Source of the DNA: Actinomycetota bacterium
GTDB lineage: Bacteria > Actinomycetota > Actinomycetes > Mycobacteriales > JACQDL01
Direction: 5' to 3'
Assembly (NCBI GenBank): GCA_016201065.1
Contig: JACQDL010000041.1
Location: 62,001 to 126,000, forward strand
DNA length: 64,000 bases
Both the position numbers and the translations under genes were made by a program. Shown here one piece after another: positions 33,405 to 41,634 of the stretch (the first letter of the stretch is position 1; every line of letters begins with the position of its first letter). The notes under the pieces are model-generated. The model saw only the letters and a program-made list of their open reading frames with translations, was not told the DNA's origin and made no database searches.

Positions 33405-33437
33405 ATCGTGTCAAGGTTTCCGAATCGCCGACACGAT
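33405..33437. promoter_or_regulatory. Candidate MerR operator dyad
   Basis: ATCGTGTC (33405-33412) and GACACGAT (33430-33437) form a perfect 8-bp inverted repeat with a 17-base spacer, just upstream of the merR start in the divergent gap. MerR proteins bind such spaced dyads. Assignment as the operator is inference from position. Confidence 0.45.
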
Positions 33438-33590
33438 TGGTTGACCGGCTCCCCGGCCGGCGGGGCAGACGGTAGCGTCCCTCCGAGGCGTGACAGTATC
33501 CGGAGCGCCTACGCGGGCCCGGGCCGACACGGCAAGATAGGGACCCGGTCGCCCACCGAAACGACGACGGCAGAGGGACGGACAGCGGAC

Positions 33591-35195
33591 GTGCAGGACG
33601 AACCCACGCCCCGGCGGCAGGTTGCGCCGATGTCGGACGAGCTCGCCCGGGAGCATGTCGAGACGCTGCTCGCCGCCGCTCAGGAGCTGACCGAGGCGTG
33701 CACGATGATCGCCAAGCAGCTCCGCGCGCGGCGCTGGTCCGCGGCGCTGCCGTCCGGGTCCCAGCCCACCGCGATGCGCGCCGCCGACCTGCTCGACCAC
33801 ACCGCTGGCTCAACCGCGGATACCAGGCGGCTGCTGCAGGCCGCCCTCGACGCGCTCGCCGGCCGGCCCACCGCGCGCGAACCGCTGGGAACCGTCGTCG
33901 AGGGCAGCACCGTCGTCGAGGGCAGCACCGTCGTCGAGGGCAGCACCGTCGTCGAGGGCAGCACCGAAGACGGGGGAGCCTACGAGGATGACGACGACGA
34001 GTACGACGACGACGACGACGACATCGACGACGAAGTCGAGGTTGAGGTCGGGCACGACGACGCGGAGCCGGCCGCGGGGACCGGCCGCTGGGCCAGCGTC
34101 GCACCGCCACTCCGGCTGCCCTACCCACCGCCGCCCGCTCTGGGCGCCGACCCGGCCGAGGAGGGCGCCGAGCGGGACTCCGGGTCCGGCGGCATCCGCC
34201 CCCCCGCAGACTGGCAGATCGCAGAGTGGCAGGCCGCAGAGTGGCAGGCGGCCCATGCCACCGGGGTGACCATCGTGGAGGGCACCACGCACCGCCCGGA
34301 CGCGACGCCCCGCCGGCGCCACGTCGAGACGGCCGAGGTCTCCAGCTGGAACCCGTCCTATGGTGGGTCGATGCCGTCCAGCGGCGGCTCATCGGCCGCC
34401 TTCGTCAACCGCGGGAGGCACTCTGTGGACGAGACCGGCGCCTGGCAGGTCGAAGCGGACGACCAGACCGGGGGGCGGCACGCTGCCACCGACTCCGGTG
34501 GGCCGGCCAAGGCCCCGGGCCGCGGTGCCAGCTACGGCCCGGCGGACTGGTCGCCCGACCGGACAACCCCGGCGGCGTTCGTTCCCGCCGGCCGCTCCGG
34601 CAGGCCGATCACCCCACCGGAGCCGGGCCGGCTCGGTGTCACGGTTCGCCAGGTCGAGGGGGCCCGGCGGCACCTCCAGGGGGCCGTGCTCGCACTGCGA
34701 GAGGCGCTCGGCGCTGGCGGTGACGTCTCGCTGCTGGCCCTGGTCGAGCGTTCGCTGTCCACCGTCACCGCCGCGGCCGACCAGCTCCGGGACTCCTTGG
34801 ACCCGGCGCACGCCGAGCGCGTCCTTCCCGGTGAGGCACGGTTCTGCTGCACCGTGCCCTGGCTGGGCTCCTCGATGGTGCCGGCCGTGGTCGCGACCGC
34901 ACCGGCGAACGTGCCGAGCACGACCCGGGTACTCCTGGCGCTGGGTTACGACGCGCGGGTCTCCTCCACGGTTGACGGTCAGCCGCAGATCGGCCTGACC
35001 GGGTCGCACTTTCGGGCTCGAATCGTGCTGCAGCAGCTCCGGATGGCAGGCAGCGGCGAATGGCAGGCGTACCTGGACTGGTCCGACGCGGCCAGGCGAC
35101 CCCAGTCGGAGGTGGAGACCCTGGGTCCGGCCGAGCTGACCGACGACGAGGTGGCCCGCCGGGTCGACGACGCGATCCGCCGCCGGCTGTCCTGA
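33591..35195 (+). CDS. Acidic, repeat-containing protein of unknown function
   Basis: About 534 residues. An N-terminal helical region (ELAREHVETLLAAAQELTEACTMI) comes first. A low-complexity centre follows, with four exact VVEGST repeats, then Asp/Glu tracts, AEWQAAEWQAA repeats and Ser/Gly-rich stretches. A conserved-looking globular C-terminus has VRQVEGARRHLQGAVLALREAL and RVLLALGYDARVSST. No signal peptide or membrane helix is seen. I do not recognise the family. GTG at 33591 or ATG at 33630 (GGCAGG upstream) could be the start. It is divergent from merR. Confidence 0.7.
   Translation: MQDEPTPRRQVAPMSDELAREHVETLLAAAQELTEACTMIAKQLRARRWSAALPSGSQPTAMRAADLLDHTAGSTADTRRLLQAALDALAGRPTAREPLGTVVEGSTVVEGSTVVEGSTVVEGSTEDGGAYEDDDDEYDDDDDDIDDEVEVEVGHDDAEPAAGTGRWASVAPPLRLPYPPPPALGADPAEEGAERDSGSGGIRPPADWQIAEWQAAEWQAAHATGVTIVEGTTHRPDATPRRRHVETAEVSSWNPSYGGSMPSSGGSSAAFVNRGRHSVDETGAWQVEADDQTGGRHAATDSGGPAKAPGRGASYGPADWSPDRTTPAAFVPAGRSGRPITPPEPGRLGVTVRQVEGARRHLQGAVLALREALGAGGDVSLLALVERSLSTVTAAADQLRDSLDPAHAERVLPGEARFCCTVPWLGSSMVPAVVATAPANVPSTTRVLLALGYDARVSSTVDGQPQIGLTGSHFRARIVLQQLRMAGSGEWQAYLDWSDAARRPQSEVETLGPAELTDDEVARRVDDAIRRRLS
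33891..33962 (+). repeat. Four exact 18-bp in-frame tandem repeats
   Basis: Four identical units of ACCGTCGTCGAGGGCAGC encode VVEGST repeats inside the acidic protein. Identity at the DNA level, including third positions, points to recent expansion. Confidence 0.95.
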
Positions 35196-35235
35196 CCGGC
35201 CGGACCGAGGGTCTCCACCCCCGGCGGCGCCCGCC

Positions 35236-36423
35236 TCAGTCCAGGTTCGGAGTGACCCGGAAGAGCGTTCCGGTGCCGCCGATCGTGATCTTGGCGACAC
35301 TGGCCGGAAGGTATGCCGACTGGCCCCGGGCCAGCAGCACCGGCTCCTCGTCGTTGTCGGCGGCCGCGATCTCACCGTCGACGCACAGCAGGATCTGCGG
35401 CTGGCCGCCGTCGAGTGTCGACGTCTCACCGGTCAGGCGGAGCCGGCACAGCCGGAACTCCCGGGCTGGTGCCGGGTACACCTGCTCGGCGCCCGCACGT
35501 GGTCGAGGCAGCACCAGCGCCGGCGGCCCGGCCGTGGCGTCGAGCACCCGCAGCAGCTCCGGGACGTCGACATGCTTGCCGGTGAGCCCACCCCGCAACA
35601 CGTTGTCGGAGTTCGCCATCACCTCCACGGCGGTCCCCCGCAGGTACGCGTGCAGGTTGCCGGCGGGCATGAAGAGCGCGTCGCCAGGTTGCAGGCAGAG
35701 GTGGTTGAGCAGGAGCGCGATGACGACGCCAGGATCTGCCGGGTACCGGTCGGCGAGCTCGACGACGGTCCGGCGTTCCTCGACGAACTCCTCACCGTCG
35801 GTCGCCCGGCACCCGGCGGCCACCGCGGAGACCAGCCCGGCGCGGCGGTCGACGCCGGCGGTGAGGACGCTGGCCACGACCGATCGCAGCCCGCCCTCGC
35901 CGGGGTCGCGCCGGAGCACGCCGACGTACGGCGCGAGCTCGGCCACGCCGAGGCTGGCGAGCAGACGCATCGTGTCGGGCACCGAGCGAAAGCCGGCGAG
36001 CGCCCGGAACGGGGTCAGCGCGCAGACCAGCTCCGGCTTGTGGCTGGCGTCCCGGTAGTTGCGCCGAGCGGCGTCGAGCGGGACGGCCCGGGCGTTCTCG
36101 GCCACGAAACCGGCGCTGGCCTGCTCCGCGGTCGGGTGCGCCTGGATCGACAACGGCTGCGCGGCGGCGAGCACCTTGACCAGGAATGGCAGCCGGGGCC
36201 CGTGCGCGGCGAGGGCCGACGCACCCAGCTCCCCGAGCGGGTCCGCGGTGATCCGGTCCAGCAGTGACCCACCACCCCGGACGAGCGACGGCGCCGAGGG
36301 ATGGGCGCCCATCCACAGCTCGGCCTGCGGCTGGCCGGTGGGCGGTAGCCCCAGCAGGTCGGGGATGGCGGTGGTCGAGCCCCACGGGTACGGCCGGACG
36401 ACGTTGTCCAGGCGATAGATCAT
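35236..36423 (-). CDS. manA: Mannose-6-phosphate isomerase, class I
   Basis: A 395-residue cupin-type, zinc-dependent enzyme that interconverts fructose-6-phosphate and mannose-6-phosphate. It begins MIYRLDNVVRPYPWGSTTAI; the zinc and substrate residues sit in LSIQAHPTAEQA, SHKPELVCALTPF and AGNLHAYLRGTAVEVMANSDN (in segments). It is the last gene of an operon with manB and feeds mannose to GDP-mannose and glycans. ATG start overlaps the CDF transporter stop by ATGA. Confidence 0.96.
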   Translation of the reverse strand: MIYRLDNVVRPYPWGSTTAIPDLLGLPPTGQPQAELWMGAHPSAPSLVRGGGSLLDRITADPLGELGASALAAHGPRLPFLVKVLAAAQPLSIQAHPTAEQASAGFVAENARAVPLDAARRNYRDASHKPELVCALTPFRALAGFRSVPDTMRLLASLGVAELAPYVGVLRRDPGEGGLRSVVASVLTAGVDRRAGLVSAVAAGCRATDGEEFVEERRTVVELADRYPADPGVVIALLLNHLCLQPGDALFMPAGNLHAYLRGTAVEVMANSDNVLRGGLTGKHVDVPELLRVLDATAGPPALVLPRPRAGAEQVYPAPAREFRLCRLRLTGETSTLDGGQPQILLCVDGEIAAADNDEEPVLLARGQSAYLPASVAKITIGGTGTLFRVTPNLD

Positions 36424-37358
36424 CCGCCGTGCTCCCGGTCCTCGACCGTGGGCGCCCGGAACAGGTCGGGCTCCAGGTAGATCACCCGGGCGATCGGCAC
36501 GGCCTGCCGGACCCGCGACTCGGCCGCGTCGATCTCCGCGGCGACCTGTGCCAGCTCCGGCCTGCCCACCAGCGAGATCTTGGCGCCCACCAGCAGCTCC
36601 TCGGGGCCGAGATGGACGGCCCGGAGGTGGATCATCCGGTCGACCTGCCCGCCGACCAGCGCCGTCCGGATCTTCTCAAGCACCTCCGGGTCGGCCGACT
36701 CCCCGATCAGCAGGCTCTTGGTCTCGGCGATGAGGACGGCCGCGATGGCCCCGAGGAGAATGCCGATGCACACCGTGCCGACGCCGTCCCAGATCGGGTT
36801 GCCGGTCGCCCAGGTCAGCCCGACGCCGGCGAGCGCCAGCGCCAGACCCACCAGCGCACCGAAGTCCTCCAGCAGCACCACCGGGAGTTCGGGCGCCTTC
36901 GCGCGCCGGATGAACGCCGCCCAGGAGGCACGGCCGCGGATCCGGTTCGACTCGACGATGGCGGTCCGGAACGAGAGGCCCTCCAGCACCAGCGCCACGA
37001 CGAGGACCGCTACCGCGACGATCGGCCGCTCCACCTCATGCGGGTGCAGCAGCTTCGTCACGCCCTCGAAGAGGGCGAACAGCGACCCCAGCGCGAAGAT
37101 CACCAACGCGACCACGAAGGCGTAGAAGTACCGCACCGACCCGTAGCCGAACGGGTGCTCGTCGGTCGCCGCCCGCTTGGCCTGACGGTTGCCGACCAGC
37201 AGCAGACCCTGGTTCCCGGAGTCGGCGACCGAGTGCACGGCCTCGGCCAGCATCGAGGACGACCCGGTCAGCGCGAAGGCCACGAACTTCGCCACCGCGA
37301 TACCGAGATTGGCCAGCAGTGCGGCGATGACGGCCCGGGTTCCCCCATCGGCACTCAT
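36420..37358 (-). CDS. Cation diffusion facilitator family transporter
   Basis: A 312-residue CDF exporter of divalent metals with about six membrane helices. The metal site motif HSVAD appears in AEAVHSVADSGNQG, and the second is LEDFGAL. The C-terminal cytosolic domain covers the last 90 residues. The loop DEHPFGYGSVRYFY is family-typical. GAGG lies upstream of the ATG. It sits between the SIS protein and manA with a 12-base gap and an ATGA overlap, an unexpected place for a metal pump; a link to the zinc-dependent ManA is only a guess. Confidence 0.93.
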   Translation of the reverse strand: MSADGGTRAVIAALLANLGIAVAKFVAFALTGSSSMLAEAVHSVADSGNQGLLLVGNRQAKRAATDEHPFGYGSVRYFYAFVVALVIFALGSLFALFEGVTKLLHPHEVERPIVAVAVLVVALVLEGLSFRTAIVESNRIRGRASWAAFIRRAKAPELPVVLLEDFGALVGLALALAGVGLTWATGNPIWDGVGTVCIGILLGAIAAVLIAETKSLLIGESADPEVLEKIRTALVGGQVDRMIHLRAVHLGPEELLVGAKISLVGRPELAQVAAEIDAAESRVRQAVPIARVIYLEPDLFRAPTVEDREHGG

Positions 37359-37370
37359 CCGGGCGTCCTC

Positions 37371-38621
37371 CTACCAGTCCCCGAACCGGCGCGCGGTCGG
37401 ATCGATACCGAAACCCAGTCCACAGTAGACAGCGGCGAAATCGCCAAGCGCGCACAGGGAGGCGAAGCGTTCCAGCGGACCGTGCCCCTCCGCGGGCAGC
37501 TCGCTGACCCGCAGCCCGCGGTCGAACGCCTGCTGCCGCGCCAGGTCGGCCGACCGGCGGGACACCGGGTCCTCGCCCTGCTCGTCGCGGAGCAGCACGA
37601 GCCTGGTCTGGTGGCGGGGCTGCTCCTCGGCCCGGTCGGCGAAGAAGTCGTCCGGCAGCACCGCCCGGCGTCGGGTCCCCGGATCCGTGCCGCCCGGCTC
37701 GCCCGACGTCGGATCCCAGGCTCCCGGACCCCCGGGCTGCCAGGGTCCCGGCTCCCACGAGGCGACCGCCCGGTCCGCGGTCTCCGCGCCAGCCGGCGGC
37801 GGGTCCCCGAGCAGGCCGCCGAACTCGACCGCGGCCTCCGGCAGCGTCCCCCAGCTTGCCTGCCGTCGCGCCACGCCGGCGAGCTGGCCGGCGAGGCGCC
37901 GCGCGGCGACACCGGCCAGCGCTGCGGACCCCCAGATGACCGGCAGGGACTCCGCCATCTCCGTGGCCAGCGCCTTGCCCGGGTTGACGAACGTCTCACT
38001 CCCCGGCCGGCATCGTTCGGCAACCACGTCGAGCATGTCGGCGGTCGCGTCCAGCTCCGCGTCGGTGACCGCGATCAGCCCGCTGCGGGCGGCACCGACC
38101 AGCAGCGGTCCGAGCAGCGCCCACAACGACGCTCGGGGGGGCTCGCGCAGCGGCAGCCCCACGTACGGGCAGCGGGCCCGACCGACGACCAGCTCGGCCA
38201 GCGGCGAGTCGTGCGCGCCGACACCGAGCATCGGCACGCCCCGACGGGCCGCGCTCTCGACCAGGCTGAGGGTCGACTCGTCGCTGCTGGCATGCGACGC
38301 CACCAGCAACAGGTCGGCCGGGCCGGCCCAGCGTGGCAGGGACCCATCGCGCACGACGATGATCGGTGCTGGCGCGGCCGGACCGGCGAGCGCGCAGAGC
38401 ACCCTGGCCAGCGCTCCGGACGGCTCGGCGGCCCGCACCAGCACGGCCCGCGGCGGCATGCCTGCGGACAGGTCCCCGACGCCCGCCTCGGCGGCGAGCT
38501 GCCGACTCTCCCGGAGCTGCGATCCGCCGCTCGCCACCGCCCTGATCGCGCCGGCGACGTCGGCGTTCAGCAGCCGTTCGGTGTCGTCCAGCAGCACGTC
38601 GTCGAAATCCTGGCCGGTCAC
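37371..38621 (-). CDS. SIS-domain phosphosugar isomerase-like protein (TobH/Rv3256c-like)
   Basis: A 416-residue protein related to bifunctional phosphoglucose/phosphomannose isomerases. SIS-like features include LLLVASHASSDESTLSLVESA and RRGVPMLGVGAHDSPLAELV. A Pro/Gly-rich linker sits near residues 280-310, and it ends with DFAAVYCGLGFGIDPT. The gene holds the same place between manA and manB in mycobacteria. Isomerase activity is uncertain. GTG start in a GTGA overlap with the Trm112-like gene. Confidence 0.88.
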   Translation of the reverse strand: MTGQDFDDVLLDDTERLLNADVAGAIRAVASGGSQLRESRQLAAEAGVGDLSAGMPPRAVLVRAAEPSGALARVLCALAGPAAPAPIIVVRDGSLPRWAGPADLLLVASHASSDESTLSLVESAARRGVPMLGVGAHDSPLAELVVGRARCPYVGLPLREPPRASLWALLGPLLVGAARSGLIAVTDAELDATADMLDVVAERCRPGSETFVNPGKALATEMAESLPVIWGSAALAGVAARRLAGQLAGVARRQASWGTLPEAAVEFGGLLGDPPPAGAETADRAVASWEPGPWQPGGPGAWDPTSGEPGGTDPGTRRRAVLPDDFFADRAEEQPRHQTRLVLLRDEQGEDPVSRRSADLARQQAFDRGLRVSELPAEGHGPLERFASLCALGDFAAVYCGLGFGIDPTARRFGDW

Positions 38622-38791
38622 GAACCGGGCCGGCGTGCCTCGTCGACCAGCAGCACCGGGATGTCATCGCGGACCGGGTAGGCCAGACCGCAACCGGTGC
38701 AGACCAGCTCGGCGGCGTCCTCGGCCGCGGTCAGCGACGCATGGCAGTCCGGGCAGGCCAGGATGGCCAGCAGGTCAGGGTCGACGTTCAC
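38618..38791 (-). CDS. Trm112-like small zinc-ribbon protein
   Basis: A 57-residue protein, MNVDPDLLAILACPDCHASL onward, with two CxxC knuckles (C13/C16 and C31/C34) followed by GLAYPVRDDIPVLLVDEARR. This is the compact Trm112 family pattern. In eukaryotes Trm112 activates methyltransferases; in actinobacteria its partner is unknown. Both ends overlap by GTGA, with manB before and the SIS gene after, so it is firmly in the mannose operon. Confidence 0.9.
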   Translation of the reverse strand: MNVDPDLLAILACPDCHASLTAAEDAAELVCTGCGLAYPVRDDIPVLLVDEARRPGS

Positions 38792-40179
38792 TCGTGCTCC
38801 TCTCCGCCGCGCAGCATGGCGAGGACCTCGTCGCGGAGCGAAACCATCGCGGCGCCATCGCGACCCTCGACGTTCAGCCGCAGCAGCGGCTCGGTGTTGG
38901 ACGGACGCAGGTTGAACCAGGAGTGGTCGGAGGCCTGCACGGTGAGGCCGTCCAGATGGTCGATCTCCACCCCCGGCCGCCCGGCGAAGGCCCTCTCGAC
39001 CGCGCGCAGCCGGCCCTCCTGGTCATCGACCCGGGAGTTGATCTCGCCCGACCCCACGTACCGGGCGAACGCCGCGGTCAGCGCCGACAGACCGGTGCCG
39101 GCCGGTGCCTCCCCGAGCGCCGCGAGCATGTGCATCGCCGCGAGCATGCCGGTGTCGGCCCGCCAGAAGTCCCGGAAGTAGTAGTGCGCGGAGTGCTCGC
39201 CGCCGAAGATCGCGCCGGTCTCCGCCATGGTGGCCTTGATGTAGGAGTGGCCGACCCGGGTCCGCACCGGCTTTCCGCCGTGCTCGGTGACGATCTCGGG
39301 CACCGCGCTGGAGGTGATCAGGTTGTGGATGATCGTGCCACCCGGGTCCTTGGCCAGCTCCCGGGTCGCCACCAGCGCGGTCACCGCCGACGGTGAGACC
39401 GGGTCGCCCCGCTCGTCGACGACGAAGCAGCGGTCCGCGTCGCCGTCGAAGGCCAGCCCGATGTCGGCGCCGTGCGCCCGCACCGCGGCCTGGAGATCGA
39501 CGAGGTTCCGCGGGTCCAGCGGGTTGGCCTCATGGTTGGGGAAGGTGCCGTCGAGTTCGAAGTACAGCGGGATGATCTCCAGGGGCAGCGGGCCGAGCGC
39601 CGCGTCACCGAGCACGGCGGGGACGGTGTAGCCGGCCATCCCGTTGCCGGCATCGACCACGACCCGCAGCCGCCGGGTGCCCGAGAGGTCCACCAGCCCG
39701 CGCAGGTAGGACGCGTACTCGGTGAGCAGGTCGCGCTGGCTGATGCGGCCCCGCACCCGGTCCCCGGGCGGGTCGGCCGGCGCTTCCTCGGCCATCCGCC
39801 GGATCTCGGCCAGGCCGGTGTCCGCACCGACCGGTGCCGCGCCGGCCCGGCAGAGCTTGATCCCGTTGTACCGGGCCGGGTTGTGGCTCGCGGTGAACAT
39901 GGCCCCCGGCAGGTCGAGCCTGCCGGAGGCGAAGTAGAGCAGGTCGGTGGAGCCGAGACCGGCCTCGATGACATCCGCGCCCTGCTCGGTCGCGCCGGCC
40001 GCGAAAGCCGCGGACAGCGCTGGCGAGCTGGGCCGCATGTCGTGGGCGGTGACGATCGTGCCGGCCCCGGTGAGGCGGACGAAGGCCGCCCCGAGGGCGC
40101 GGGCGATGTCCTCATCGAACTCGTCTGGTACGACGCCTCGGACGTCGTAGGCCTTGACGATCGACGAAAGGTCAGCCAT
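38788..40179 (-). CDS. manB: Phosphomannomutase/phosphoglucomutase
   Basis: A 463-residue alpha-D-phosphohexomutase that turns mannose-6-phosphate into mannose-1-phosphate. The N-terminus is IVKAYDVRGVVPDEFD; the phosphoserine loop is MFTASHNPARYNG; the metal loop is LAFDGDADRCF; the sugar loop is GGEHSAHYYF; the phosphate-binding C-terminal loop is RPSNTEPLLRLNVE. ATG start with GGAGGAG upstream. First gene of the five-gene mannose operon. Confidence 0.97.
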   Translation of the reverse strand: MADLSSIVKAYDVRGVVPDEFDEDIARALGAAFVRLTGAGTIVTAHDMRPSSPALSAAFAAGATEQGADVIEAGLGSTDLLYFASGRLDLPGAMFTASHNPARYNGIKLCRAGAAPVGADTGLAEIRRMAEEAPADPPGDRVRGRISQRDLLTEYASYLRGLVDLSGTRRLRVVVDAGNGMAGYTVPAVLGDAALGPLPLEIIPLYFELDGTFPNHEANPLDPRNLVDLQAAVRAHGADIGLAFDGDADRCFVVDERGDPVSPSAVTALVATRELAKDPGGTIIHNLITSSAVPEIVTEHGGKPVRTRVGHSYIKATMAETGAIFGGEHSAHYYFRDFWRADTGMLAAMHMLAALGEAPAGTGLSALTAAFARYVGSGEINSRVDDQEGRLRAVERAFAGRPGVEIDHLDGLTVQASDHSWFNLRPSNTEPLLRLNVEGRDGAAMVSLRDEVLAMLRGGEEHE

Positions 40180-40315
40180 GTGTCGGATCTCCTCCGGGCT
40201 CGGTCTGGCCGAGCCTACCGGGGTGCGGGGATACGGTCGGATGCTGTCACGCGCACCGACACCCGATCGGGGCGCCGTCCTCCGATGGTCTACGGTTCAC
40301 CGCGGGATCGGCCGC

Positions 40316-40684
40316 TCACTCCGGGGTCGGCAGGGCCCGGAGGTGACCGCGCCGGGCCCGGCCCGCGCCGCCCGCCGGGCCCGCGGCCGGCCGGCCGGCG
40401 TCGATCCGTGGCTCGCGGGCCGCCTCGCGGACCGCGTGCGCGAGCGCCTCGAGGTCGTCGGTCGTGGGCGCCGGGAGGGTGAACTCGCCCTCGTGCCGCA
40501 CCACGTCCCAGCCACGGGGTGCGGTGAGCCGGACCGCATGCTCCTCGCACAGGTCGTAGCTGTGCGGTTCGGAGTACGTCGCCAGCGGCCCGACGACGGC
40601 GGTGGAGTCGGCGTAGACATAGGTCAACGTCGCGACCGCGGGGTTGGCGCACCCGGTCCGGGAGCACCGTCGGACATGCCTCAC
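40316..40684 (-). CDS. DUF3499 zinc-ribbon-like protein
   Basis: A 122-residue protein, MRHVRRCSRTGCANPAVATL onward, with Cys7, Cys12, Cys46 and His49 (DLCEEH), likely a zinc knuckle. It matches DUF3499, the Rv3258c family, found next to manB throughout actinobacteria; function unknown. The GTG has no clear ribosome site, so the mRNA may be leaderless. The last 30 residues are Gly/Ala/Arg-rich and variable. It is divergent from the zincin-like gene. Confidence 0.9.
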   Translation of the reverse strand: MRHVRRCSRTGCANPAVATLTYVYADSTAVVGPLATYSEPHSYDLCEEHAVRLTAPRGWDVVRHEGEFTLPAPTTDDLEALAHAVREAAREPRIDAGRPAAGPAGGAGRARRGHLRALPTPE

Positions 40685-40816
40685 GTTGGGTACGGTAGCC
40701 GGCTTCGGCGGTCCGTGGGGACTCCTGCGTGCCGTGTCGCGCGGCAGCACCCGGCCGAGCGGCCACCCAGCAACGCGGGCCGGCAGACCCGGCCGGGGCG
40801 AGCTACAGTGCGGCGC

Positions 40817-41299
40817 ATGCCCCGCCCGCCACAGCGTCGCAACCGCTCCGCCCTGTCCCGTGCCCGGCGCGACCGCCGCGGCCGTGGCCTGCGCGGCGAG
40901 CTGGCGCCGCACGGGGTGCCGCTGGCCCGCACCCGTGCCCAGCGCTTTGACGAGCTCGTGCTCGACGCGGTGGAGCACCTTGAGGACCGGTGGTCCCGCG
41001 AGCTGGAGCGGGTCGAGTTCGCCGTCGAGGACGTTCCGGCCATCGAGCACGCCGCGCCGGACGACATCGTGTACGGCCCGGACGTCATCGAGGACGGGAA
41101 CGTACCGCTGGCCAGGTTGATCCGGGCCGAGCGCGGCCGGGACGGCCGGCCCACGCCGCCGCGGATCGTGCTGTATCGGCGTCCGCTGGAGATCCGGGCC
41201 CTCGATCGCCTGGACCTGGCCGACCTCGTGCACGACGTGGTGGTCGAACAGGTGGCGAGCCTCCTCGGGCTCGACCCCGAGGAGGTAGACCCACCCTGA
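40817..41299 (+). CDS. Zincin-like metallopeptidase family protein (Rv3259-like)
   Basis: A 160-residue protein. Its basic N-terminus is followed by FDELVLDAVEHLEDRWSRELE and the family block DIVYGPDV, then PPRIVLYRRPLEIRA and VHDVVVEQVASLLGLDPEEVD. The last block aligns with the HExxH helix of zincin-1 proteins but reads HDVVV, so the catalytic Glu and second His are absent. It is likely not a classical protease. Its place between DUF3499 and whiB2 matches mycobacteria. Confidence 0.85.
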   Translation: MPRPPQRRNRSALSRARRDRRGRGLRGELAPHGVPLARTRAQRFDELVLDAVEHLEDRWSRELERVEFAVEDVPAIEHAAPDDIVYGPDVIEDGNVPLARLIRAERGRDGRPTPPRIVLYRRPLEIRALDRLDLADLVHDVVVEQVASLLGLDPEEVDPP

Positions 41300-41340
41300 C
41301 GGTGACGCCCGCTCCGGACCGGACCGCCGGCACCGGTCGA

Positions 41341-41634
41341 TCAGCCGGCCTGCCTCCGCAGCCGGCGCCGTTCCCGCTCCGACAACCCGCCCCAGATCCC
41401 GAAACGCTCGTCGTGCGCCAGCGCGTACTCCAAGCACTCCGGCCGGACCTCACAGCCGGCGCAGATCTTCTTGGCCTCCCGGGTCGATCCACCCTTCTCC
41501 GGGAAGAACGCCTCCGGGTCCGTCTGAGCGCACAGCGCGCGCTCCTGCCAGGTCTGCTCGTCCTCATCGATGAGCAGATCATCGATGTCCTCGACAACCA
41601 GCCGGGTTACCAGCTGGGCCGCGGGCTCACTCAT
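41341..41634 (-). CDS. whiB2: WhiB-family iron-sulfur regulator (WhiB2/WhmD-like)
   Basis: A 97-residue Wbl protein that binds a 4Fe-4S cluster through Cys35, Cys58, Cys61 and Cys67. It has GIWGG at 79-83 and a basic C-terminal helix RERRRLRRQAG for DNA contact. WhiB/WhiB2/WhmD acts with WhiA in septation and development. AGGAGG lies before the ATG. Its position beside the F420 and mannose genes matches mycobacterial whiB2. The 462-base upstream gap should hold its promoter. Confidence 0.95.
   Translation of the reverse strand: MSEPAAQLVTRLVVEDIDDLLIDEDEQTWQERALCAQTDPEAFFPEKGGSTREAKKICAGCEVRPECLEYALAHDERFGIWGGLSERERRRLRRQAG

Noticed and set aside
36264-38681. 805-codon plus-strand frame
   Set aside because: Spans the antisense of three well-supported genes (manA start, CDF, SIS protein); no family match seen.
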